Below the pieces are notes generated by a model. That model saw nothing but the letters and a program-made list of their open reading frames with translations, made no database searches and was not told the DNA's origin. A program made the position numbers and the translations under genes. From Fusobacterium sp. (lineage in GTDB: Bacteria > Fusobacteriota > Fusobacteriia > Fusobacteriales > Fusobacteriaceae): 6,764 nucleotides of DNA. Shown in pieces: positions 1 through 5,287 of this stretch. Numbering within the stretch: position 1 is the stretch's first letter; each line of letters begins with the position of its first letter. The stretch is from positions 1 through 6,764 of the forward strand of contig JAGYHM010000062.1 in assembly GCA_018457305.1 (NCBI GenBank). Reading direction: 5' to 3'.

Positions 1-233
1 GCTTCAGATATAACTTCTGTTAATTCTTCCATTTGAGGTTCTTCTTGTAATTTCACTAATTCATTTTCAACCGCTTGTAATGTCATAGACATATTAGTTC
101 CAGTATCTCCATCTGGTACTGGATAAACATTTAAATCGTTTAATACATCAGCATACTTTGACAGCCATCTACTTGCTGCTATAAATAATTTCATTAGTCT
201 CACTGGTGTTAAAGTTTTTATTTCAATTTTCAT
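1..233 (-). CDS. fakA: Fatty acid kinase catalytic subunit FakA-like (Dak2/DhaL domain), N-terminal part
   Basis: The first 77 codons of a gene that runs off the window at base 1. The translation has the Dak2/DhaL nucleotide-binding signature LNVYPVPDGDTGTNM at residues 34-48, whose aspartates bind Mg-ATP in this family. Family knowledge: FakA phosphorylates fatty acids carried by FakB, feeding exogenous acyl chains into phospholipids. The LNVYPVPDGDTGTN form is typical of FakA/YloV rather than the glycolytic DhaL, but the C-terminal domains that would settle this are outside the window. The start at 233 was chosen because GGAGG lies 8 nt upstream. An in-frame ATG at 248 would overlap the preceding stop as TAATG, but it has no Shine-Dalgarno and would place GGAGG inside the gene. 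Only 14 nt separate it from the xre stop, so it is very probably co-transcribed with xre. Confidence 0.85.
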   Translation of the reverse strand, partial: MKIEIKTLTPVRLMKLFIAASRWLSKYADVLNDLNVYPVPDGDTGTNMSMTLQAVENELVKLQEEPQMEELTEVISE

Positions 234-247
234 CTGTATTTCCTCCA

Positions 248-802
248 TTAAAAAGTTGGTGGGCTAACTACCCATAGTGCCTTCACTTGTTTTTTTGTAT
301 TATTTTTAAATCTATGTTTTATATTAGACTTAAAATATAGCATATCTCCTTGTCTTAGATGATATGTTGTATCCTCTATATAAATATCTAATTCTCCCTC
401 TACAATATAGACAAATTCTTCTCCATCATGTGAATAAAAATCTCGTCCACTTTCTCCCTTGGGAGCTATTTCATACATAATTGGCTCCATATTTTTTTCT
501 CTTGAATTTATCAAAAGAGATAATTTTGTATTAGAACCTTTACTTTCTGCATACTTTATATCTTCACTTCTTACAAACTTAACATTATTTTCTATTTCAT
601 CTTCATCATCTATAAGATAACTAACTCTTACATCCAAAGCATTTGCTATCTTTTTTAAATTCTCTATTGACGGCGAAGCCTTTCCTTGCTCTATTTGAGA
701 TAAAAAACTTGCCGAAAGTTCTACTCTTGTTGCAAGTTCTCTAAGTGAAATTTTTTTATCATTTCTACTTTTCTTTAATTTTTCTCCTATCGTTCTCGTC
801 AT
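248..802 (-). CDS. XRE-family transcriptional regulator with C-terminal cupin domain
   Basis: A complete 184-residue protein. Residues about 8-63 form an HTH_3/XRE DNA-binding domain (KKISLRELATRVELSASFLSQIEQG is spread over about residues 16-40, followed by SPSIENLKKIANAL). Residues about 108-177 form a cupin_2 beta-barrel with H125, E128/E129 and H163 as possible ligand or metal contacts (HDGEEFVYIVEGEL, then GDMLYFKSNIKHRF). This two-domain layout is that of the PuuR-type family, in which the cupin senses a small molecule and controls DNA binding; the ligand here cannot be read from sequence. The Shine-Dalgarno AGAGG overlaps the cinA stop codon, giving a 12-nt gap and probable translational coupling. 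Its place inside the operon suggests local or autogenous regulation, which is inference only. Confidence 0.9.
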   Translation of the reverse strand: MTRTIGEKLKKSRNDKKISLRELATRVELSASFLSQIEQGKASPSIENLKKIANALDVRVSYLIDDEDEIENNVKFVRSEDIKYAESKGSNTKLSLLINSREKNMEPIMYEIAPKGESGRDFYSHDGEEFVYIVEGELDIYIEDTTYHLRQGDMLYFKSNIKHRFKNNTKKQVKALWVVSPPTF

Positions 803-814
803 ATATCGTAACCT

Positions 815-2017
815 CTACTTCATATTTTTTAAATTTTTAAATAACAAATACAATGAATACATCATTGTTCTTTGTCTAATTCTATTTCGCTCTCCTTTAA
901 AAATTTTCTTTGTTACTTCTATTTTATCGTTTAGTTTAATTCCTATATACACCAAGCCCACTGGTTTTTCTTCTGTTCCACCGTTAGGTCCAGCAATTCC
1001 TGTAACTGATATTCCAATATCTGTCTGTAAATTTTTAAGCATTTCTTTTGCAACTTCTTGACTAACAGCACCATATTTCTTTAATATTTCTTCACTTACT
1101 CCCAATCTTTCTATTTTTGAAATATTACTGTATGTTACCAGTCCTTCTTTGAAATAAGAAGAAATACCAGAAACCCCTACTAATTTACTTGCAATCATTC
1201 CACCAGTACAAGACTCTACTGTAGAAATTGTGAGTTTTTTCTCTTTTAAATAGCCAAAAATTTTATTCTCTAATCTATCTGTATCTTCACCTATTATAAA
1301 ATCACTTATTCTATTATATAACTTTTTTTGAATTTTTTCCACTTTCTTTTTATTTTCTATTTTTGTTTGCAGTCTTATCAGTATTCCGTAGTCTTTTACT
1401 AAAAATTCATAAAAAATATCTTCTTCTGTAAAAATATCTTTTACAGTTTCTTCCAACATACTTTCACCCATACCATAAGTGATTATATCTTTTATGTAAA
1501 TTTTACTTTTTAAATTATTTTTTTCTGAAAAATATTTTAAAAATTTTGGAAACATATTTTTTAACTCATTTGGAAAGCCCGGAAAAGACGCTATGTTATC
1601 TATAAAAGTTGCAGGTGCCATACCCACATCATTTTTAAAAGAAATTGCTCCCTCTGGTTTTTTTATTTCTTTAATATTAGATTTCGTTAAATTTAATTTT
1701 CTTTCACTATATTTTTTAGTTAATTCTTTTAATTCTTCCTCATCAACTATCATTTTTTTATTTAAAAATTTTGCAATACTCTCTTTTGTTATATCGTCAT
1801 CAGTAGGTCCAAGTCCACCAGTTGTAATTATTAAATCTACATTCTTTTTGGCATAGTCTAAAACTTTTATTATTTCTTCTTCAACATCTCTTGCAAACAT
1901 TTTAAATTCTATTTCTACACCTATTTTATTTAATTGTTCTGCTATGTAAATACTGTTTGTATCTATCATAGCACCATTTAAAAGTTCTGTTCCAATTAAA
2001 ATTATTCCTGCTTTCAT
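815..2017 (-). CDS. cinA: CinA: MoaB/MogA-like N-terminal domain plus nicotinamide-nucleotide amidase (PncC) domain
   Basis: A complete 400-residue protein, about the usual length for full CinA. Residues about 4-165 are the molybdopterin-binding-like (COG1058) domain: LIGTELLNG at 7-15, TTGGLGPTDDD at 65-75 and the FPGFPNE segment at 145-151. A linker KH-like region follows. Residues about 250-395 form the CinA C-terminal domain: VESCTGG at 267-273, VTYSN at 294-298 with K301, and TGIAGPNGG at 339-347 followed by PVG. Family knowledge: the C-terminal domain deamidates nicotinamide mononucleotide to nicotinate mononucleotide for NAD recycling, and the N-terminal domain of full-length homologues has ADP-ribose pyrophosphatase activity. 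The old competence name is historical. The start is supported by AGGAG 6 nt upstream. It lies 74 nt after pgpA, a common gene pairing in bacteria, and is followed closely by the xre regulator. Confidence 0.95.
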   Translation of the reverse strand: MKAGIILIGTELLNGAMIDTNSIYIAEQLNKIGVEIEFKMFARDVEEEIIKVLDYAKKNVDLIITTGGLGPTDDDITKESIAKFLNKKMIVDEEELKELTKKYSERKLNLTKSNIKEIKKPEGAISFKNDVGMAPATFIDNIASFPGFPNELKNMFPKFLKYFSEKNNLKSKIYIKDIITYGMGESMLEETVKDIFTEEDIFYEFLVKDYGILIRLQTKIENKKKVEKIQKKLYNRISDFIIGEDTDRLENKIFGYLKEKKLTISTVESCTGGMIASKLVGVSGISSYFKEGLVTYSNISKIERLGVSEEILKKYGAVSQEVAKEMLKNLQTDIGISVTGIAGPNGGTEEKPVGLVYIGIKLNDKIEVTKKIFKGERNRIRQRTMMYSLYLLFKNLKNMK

Positions 2018-2091
2018 ATTTTTTCTCCTATTTTAATACCTTAAACTTGTATAGGGTATAATCTCTGTTTTTCCTTAAATTTAGGCTTTTA

Positions 2092-2598
2092 TTAAAAAAA
2101 GATTGTCCAAATGCAAACTAAAATAAAGTTTCCTATTATTCCAGCTAAGAAATCATCTAAAACTACTCCCACACCATTTTCTAGTGATTGTGATCTATTG
2201 ATAGGTCCTATTTTAGTTATATCTAAAATTCTAAAAATTACAAATGCCAAAACTATTGCTATTAAATTTGATTTTACTCCCACGGGATTTATTAAAAATA
2301 GAGTTGTTAAAAAACCTAAAACCTCATCTATAACAACTGCTTGTGGGTCTTCCTTTTTATAAATTTCTTTTTCACAAATATCTGCAACATAAACTGATAC
2401 TGCAAAAAATGTCATTAAAAAGAAAAAATAAAAAGAATTATACAACATCATATTAGGAAAAAATCTTTTCATATAAGATAAAATTATAAAAACTGGTATT
2501 CCTCCCAATGTTCCAAAAGTTCCCGGCATAAAAGGAAATTCTCCCAAGCCAAACCAAGTTCCTAAATTTTTTATCATATTATTTTCAATATTTTTCAT
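2092..2598 (-). CDS. pgpA: Phosphatidylglycerophosphatase A
   Basis: A complete 168-residue integral membrane protein. It carries all the PgpA family landmarks: GLGEFPFMPGTFGT at residues 17-30, DPQAVVIDEVLG at 84-95 (with D91 and E92), the FRILDITKIGPI segment at 122-133, and GVGVVLDDFLAG at 142-153. Hydrophobic stretches near 32-45, 53-75, 93-122 and 149-168 are consistent with about four membrane spans. Family knowledge: it removes the terminal phosphate of phosphatidylglycerophosphate to give phosphatidylglycerol, with the active site at the inner membrane. Its start overlaps the U32 stop by one base (TAATG), with GAGGAG just upstream inside the U32 3' end, so translation is probably coupled. 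A 74-nt gap without a clear hairpin or promoter separates it from cinA. Confidence 0.95.
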   Translation of the reverse strand: MKNIENNMIKNLGTWFGLGEFPFMPGTFGTLGGIPVFIILSYMKRFFPNMMLYNSFYFFFLMTFFAVSVYVADICEKEIYKKEDPQAVVIDEVLGFLTTLFLINPVGVKSNLIAIVLAFVIFRILDITKIGPINRSQSLENGVGVVLDDFLAGIIGNFILVCIWTIFF

Positions 2599-5075
2599 TA
2601 GTACACTCCTCTTTTGTAATTGTATTCTCTATATTCACCTTTTTTACTTTTCAATTGTAATAAAACTTTTTCTATTTCTTCTTGACTTTCATTTGTAAAT
2701 TCTAAGACTACTCTATCTACTCCTAAACTCTTTATATCTTCCATTATATTTATAATATTTAGAGGTTTTTCCAAAAATATTTCTGTCCCATAATTATTTT
2801 TAGTTATAAAGAAATTATCACCTTGTTCATTGCTTATAACTTTTTCCGAAGATAAGTCCACATCAATCGTCATTCCCTTTAATTTAGAGTAGACTAAAAG
2901 AGATTTTTGCAGTCTTGTATTTCCTAAAGTTTTAATTTTTGAAAAGCTTATTTCTGGTGAAATTATAAAAGAATCTAATTTTTCTATTTTTTCCAAAACT
3001 TTCATCGAATAAGAATTAACTATATTCATATTCCAATTTAACATTACTTTTTCATTTTTATTTTCTAGTAATTCATAAAAATTTGAAGCCAACGGATTTT
3101 CTAAATTATGCTGACTTAATTTAGACTGCTTTGCCATATCATAAGTTCTAAAATAAATATTTGAAATATTATATTTTTCTTTTTGACTTTCAATAAAATC
3201 TTTTTGCTCCGAATTATTAACTAAAATATCTATTGCTAATTCTTCTTTGGGCTCGCCACGGACTAAAGTCCTGCTCGCATTAAGCGACGCAGGGGCGTCG
3301 CTCTCCCCTTTCAAAACAAGTTCTTCTTTTCTATCGTTTAAATTTAATAAAGTTTCTTCTTTATTTATTGCTCTTGTGGTTTCTTCTTTTCTATCGTTTA
3401 AATTTAATAAAGTTTCTTCTTTATTTATTGCTCTTGTGGTTTCTTCTTTTCTATCGTTTAAATTTAATAAAGTTTCTTCTTTATTTATTGCTCTTGTGGT
3501 TTCTTCTTTGGGCTCGCCACAGACTAAAGTCCTGCTCGCATTAAGTGATGCAGGGTTTGGGGGCGTAGCCCCCACAAGAGAGGGCGACAGTCCCAAAGGG
3601 ACGCTGTCGCCCCCTAATTTTCTTCTAAAAGATAAAATAAGTTTTTCTCTAAATTTTTCCACTGCCTCTCTTTTTATATTTTTCAATTCTGATAGAGGTA
3701 AAAATATATTTTCATCTTTTTTTATCTCTATATCCCTTATTATGAATTCACTATCTCCAACTGCTGATAATTTTTCTTTTATCTCATCCACACTTAAAGA
3801 TTTATTTTTTGCAAGCTCTACTATGCTTTGCCCTTCTATTTCTACTGATATATTTTTTTCTTTTAAAGAAAATTTTATTTTTTCTCCTAATCTTGCTGAA
3901 AATTCTCCATAAATTTCCAATTTCTTATCAGTAATTTTTAAATTTTTAGCCACCTCATCATTTATAGTTTTATTAAAATTTTTATAAATAAATTTAGTTC
4001 CCATTGGATAATCCATTTTAATTATTTCTCCAATACTTGCTTCTTTTCTATTTTCTTTTACTCCCTTAATATCTATACGGCTTAAATTTGTTCCACCTAA
4101 AACCTTATAATCTTTAGATAAAAAACTAAGTCCATCGCCACAGATTAAACTTGTTTCTAATTTTAATTCACCTTTTTTTATTTCTCCAACTTTTTCTCCA
4201 ATATTATACGAGTAATCTTTGTTCATTATGTTTCTATTTGTTCCATAGAAATAACCTTTTGAATAACCTCTATTGAAAATTTTACTTGTATTTTCTTCTG
4301 TTTCATTCTCTTCTATTAAATTTCTAAAATAAGAAACTGTTTCATAAACATAGGTAACATCTTTCATTCTACCTTCAACTTTTATACTTTCAACACCAAT
4401 TTCTTTAAGTTTTTTTATTTCTTCCAAACCATATAATTGGTCTTTAGGACTTAAAAAATAAGATTTCTCTCCACAAGAACCTTTATATTCTTTTCTGCAA
4501 GGTTGGGCACACATTCCACGATTTCCGCTTCTTCCACCGATGAAACTGCTCATATAGCAATTTCCAGAAATAGATATACATAAAGCCCCTGACACAAAAA
4601 CTTCAAGTTCCATATCTGTATTTTCTCTAATTTCTTTTATTTCCTCAAAAGATAATTCTCTTGCTAAAACTATTCTCTTAAAACCTAAAGTTTTCAAAAA
4701 ATTTATCTCATAATAATTTCCAATCGTCATCTGTGTACTGCCGTGAATTTCAATATCAGGGAAATTTTCGTGTATATATTTAGCCAAACCTATATCTTGG
4801 ACAATTATTGCATCTAAACCATATTCATACAAGACTTTAATCTTATCGTATAAGGTTTCAATTTCTGAATTTGACATAATTGTATTTAATGTCAAGAAAA
4901 TTCTTGTCCCCCTTGTATGAGCATAATCTATTGCAGTTTTTACTTCTTCCATAGTAAAATTTTTTGCATTTCTTCTTGCTCCATAACCTTTTAATCCTAA
5001 GTAAATTTCATCTGCCGTCGCCTTTATGGCTGAATAAAATCTTTCCATATTTCCAGCAGGTGCTACAATTTTCAT
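2598..5075 (-). CDS. Peptidase U32-family protein, probable RNA (23S rRNA/tRNA) hydroxylase, RlhA/TrhP-like, with a 125-aa repeat insertion
   Basis: A complete 825-residue protein. Residues 1 to about 300 form the U32 domain: APAGN at 5-9, GSTQMT at 112-117, the U32 signature EVFVSGALCISISGNCYMS at 158-176, GGRSGNRGMCAQPCR at 180-194, and KVEGRMKDVTYV at 232-243. C166, C173, C189 and C193 are conserved and are likely metal or Fe-S ligands. Residues about 300-480 resemble the DUF3656-type extension of RlhA, ending in LPLSELKNIKREA. A second barrel-like segment starts near 613. Family knowledge: E. coli RlhA hydroxylates 23S rRNA C2501 and TrhP homologues hydroxylate tRNA uridine-34; true protease activity is doubtful. 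Which RNA this one targets cannot be decided here. Residues 488-612 are an in-frame repeat-rich insertion; without them the protein would be 700 residues, close to RlhA-type lengths. AAGGAG lies 9 nt before the ATG. It heads the probable operon with pgpA. Confidence 0.88.
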   Translation of the reverse strand: MKIVAPAGNMERFYSAIKATADEIYLGLKGYGARRNAKNFTMEEVKTAIDYAHTRGTRIFLTLNTIMSNSEIETLYDKIKVLYEYGLDAIIVQDIGLAKYIHENFPDIEIHGSTQMTIGNYYEINFLKTLGFKRIVLARELSFEEIKEIRENTDMELEVFVSGALCISISGNCYMSSFIGGRSGNRGMCAQPCRKEYKGSCGEKSYFLSPKDQLYGLEEIKKLKEIGVESIKVEGRMKDVTYVYETVSYFRNLIEENETEENTSKIFNRGYSKGYFYGTNRNIMNKDYSYNIGEKVGEIKKGELKLETSLICGDGLSFLSKDYKVLGGTNLSRIDIKGVKENRKEASIGEIIKMDYPMGTKFIYKNFNKTINDEVAKNLKITDKKLEIYGEFSARLGEKIKFSLKEKNISVEIEGQSIVELAKNKSLSVDEIKEKLSAVGDSEFIIRDIEIKKDENIFLPLSELKNIKREAVEKFREKLILSFRRKLGGDSVPLGLSPSLVGATPPNPASLNASRTLVCGEPKEETTRAINKEETLLNLNDRKEETTRAINKEETLLNLNDRKEETTRAINKEETLLNLNDRKEELVLKGESDAPASLNASRTLVRGEPKEELAIDILVNNSEQKDFIESQKEKYNISNIYFRTYDMAKQSKLSQHNLENPLASNFYELLENKNEKVMLNWNMNIVNSYSMKVLEKIEKLDSFIISPEISFSKIKTLGNTRLQKSLLVYSKLKGMTIDVDLSSEKVISNEQGDNFFITKNNYGTEIFLEKPLNIINIMEDIKSLGVDRVVLEFTNESQEEIEKVLLQLKSKKGEYREYNYKRGVY
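3240..3294 (-). repeat. 55-bp direct repeat, copy 1 (inside the U32 gene)
   Basis: It matches 3501-3555 with three mismatches (3260, 3285, 3288). On the minus strand it encodes the end of PASLNASRTLVRGEPKEE (residues 595-612). It can fold: GGACT (3260-3264) pairs with AGTCC (3267-3271). CCTGC-TCGC (3270-3278) pairs with GCGA-GCAGG (3284-3293, one bulged C). A competing perfect 7-bp stem GCGACGC/GCGTCGC (3284-3290 with 3295-3301) also exists. It is much richer in G and C than the surrounding gene. Confidence 0.9.
3321..3509 (-). repeat. 60-bp tandem repeat, three perfect copies plus a 9-bp remnant
   Basis: Units are 3321-3380, 3381-3440 and 3441-3500, with the first 9 bases of a fourth unit at 3501-3509. 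The copies show no mismatches. Each unit encodes KEETTRAINKEETLLNLNDR (residues 523-582), a charged, probably unstructured segment in which KEE occurs twice. Because the unit is a multiple of three, gain or loss of copies would keep the U32 frame open. Perfect identity suggests recent expansion. Confidence 0.97.
3501..3555 (-). repeat. 55-bp direct repeat, copy 2 (inside the U32 gene)
   Basis: The partner of 3240-3294, on the other side of the 60-bp tandem array and in the same orientation. It encodes PASLNASRTLVCGEPKEE (residues 508-525). Of the three base differences from copy 1, two are synonymous and one changes Arg to Cys. The CCTGC/GCAGG hairpin (3531-3535 with 3550-3554) is retained, with one G-C pair replaced by a G-T wobble. 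Confidence 0.9.
3558..3614 (-). repeat. GC-rich two-hairpin element translated within the U32 gene
   Basis: Hairpin A is TGGGGGC-GTA-GCCCCCA at 3558-3574. Hairpin B spans about 3582-3613: GGGCGACAG pairs with CTGTCGCCC, enclosing an inner TCCC-AAA-GGGA stem. Both are in the reading frame, encoding residues 488 to about 501 (hairpin B) and the following VGATPPNP (hairpin A side). Hairpin B is a close relative (29 of 33 positions) of the intergenic sequence at 5243-5275, and the order A then B is the same in both places. Unlike the intergenic copy, hairpin B here is not followed by a T run on the coding strand, so it should not terminate transcription. Confidence 0.85.
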
Positions 5076-5112
5076 ATTTTATATCTCCTTAATTACTTTA
5101 TCTATTCTACAC

Positions 5113-5132
5113 TTATTAGAAAGCCCTAATAA
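5113..5132. promoter_or_regulatory. Inverted repeat overlapping the U32 operon -10 box (possible operator)
   Basis: TTATTAG (5113-5119) and CTAATAA (5126-5132) form perfect 7-bp arms around a 6-nt centre. The left arm covers most of the -10 hexamer and the right arm lies in the promoter spacer. A dimeric repressor bound here would block the promoter. The arms could also form a hairpin at the DNA level, but they lie upstream of the predicted transcription start. The binding protein is unknown; the XRE-cupin regulator of the same operon is only a candidate. Confidence 0.45.
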
Positions 5133-5143
5133 ACAAATGACAA
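5115..5143 (-). promoter_or_regulatory. Predicted sigma70-type promoter of the U32-pgpA-cinA-xre-fakA run
   Basis: Reading the minus strand: -35 TTGTCA (5138-5143), a 17-nt spacer, and -10 TCTAAT (5115-5120), each matching five of six consensus bases. Transcription would start near 5108, leaving a leader of about 30 nt with AAGGAG at 5085-5090 before the U32 ATG. It lies downstream of the GC-rich hairpins, so the operon can be expressed independently of coaE. Confidence 0.65.
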
Positions 5144-5147
5144 TTAC

Positions 5148-5161
5148 GGAACTAACGTTCC
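5148..5161. promoter_or_regulatory. Inverted repeat just upstream of the U32 -35 box
   Basis: GGAAC-TAAC-GTTCC, perfect 5-bp arms, ends 4 nt upstream of the -35 hexamer at 5138-5143. The position suits an activator or operator site, but the arms are short and it could equally be part of a dispersed repeat. Between it and the hairpins lies an A8...T8 tract (5178-5208) that may bend DNA or act as an UP-like element. Confidence 0.35.
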
Positions 5162-5214
5162 TACCATATACACACTCAAAAAAAATATTTATAAAATTCA
5201 TTTTTTTTAAGAGG

Positions 5215-5275
5215 GTGTCGGGGCTATCGCCCCGACACAAAAAGGGCAACAGTCCCATAGGGACGCAGTTGCCCC
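5215..5275. repeat. Intergenic GC-rich two-hairpin element
   Basis: Hairpin A is a perfect 10-bp stem GTGTCGGGGC-TATC-GCCCCGACAC (5215-5238). Hairpin B (5244-5274) pairs GGGCAAC with GTTGCCC around an inner GTCCC-ATA-GGGAC stem. The same A-then-B order and a near-identical B occur inside the U32 gene at 3558-3614, which marks this as a copy of a dispersed palindromic repeat and not just a terminator. Its G+C content stands out sharply from the AT-rich flanks. Confidence 0.85.
5239..5275 (-). terminator. Probable intrinsic terminator after coaE, formed by hairpin B
   Basis: On the minus strand the nested GGGCAAC...GTTGCCC hairpin is followed directly by TTTTT (5239-5243), 12 nt after the coaE stop. 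This is the expected shape and place for a rho-independent terminator, recruited from the repeat element. One internal A-A mismatch weakens the outer stem slightly. Confidence 0.65.
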
Positions 5276-5287
5276 AAAATAATTAAC

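Noticed and set aside
1593..1856. A + strand open frame opposite cinA
   Set aside because: It is antisense to a well-supported CinA, rich in Phe and Ser as expected from complementing Lys/Glu/Asn codons, and has no ribosome binding site.
2041..2062. A + strand TATAAT at 2057-2062 in the pgpA-cinA gap as a promoter
   Set aside because: No -35 at suitable spacing (TTAAAC is only 10 nt away) and no + strand gene downstream; a chance hit in AT-rich sequence.
2018..2091. A terminator or internal promoter between pgpA and cinA
   Set aside because: No stem-loop with a T run and no convincing -35/-10 pair was found on the minus strand; only the cinA Shine-Dalgarno is clear.
2111..2362. A + strand open frame opposite pgpA
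   Set aside because: It is antisense to an intact pgpA with all conserved motifs and shows no features of its own.
3240..3614. The repeat block as a CRISPR array
   Set aside because: The 60-bp units are contiguous with no unique spacers, they are translated in frame, and no cas genes are present.
3247..3912. A 221-codon open frame on the + strand across the repeat block
   Set aside because: It is antisense to the U32 gene, has no Shine-Dalgarno or family motif, and owes its length to the stop-free 60-bp repeats. The minus-strand frame carries clear U32 motifs on both sides.
2598..5075. U32 gene as a pseudogene disrupted by an inserted element
   Set aside because: The frame stays open through the whole insertion, conserved sequence continues on both sides, and start, Shine-Dalgarno and coupling to pgpA are intact.
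5215..5238. The perfect 10-bp hairpin A as a stand-alone terminator
   Set aside because: Neither strand has a T run immediately after it (the minus strand continues CCTCTTAAAA), so it is better explained as half of the dispersed repeat.
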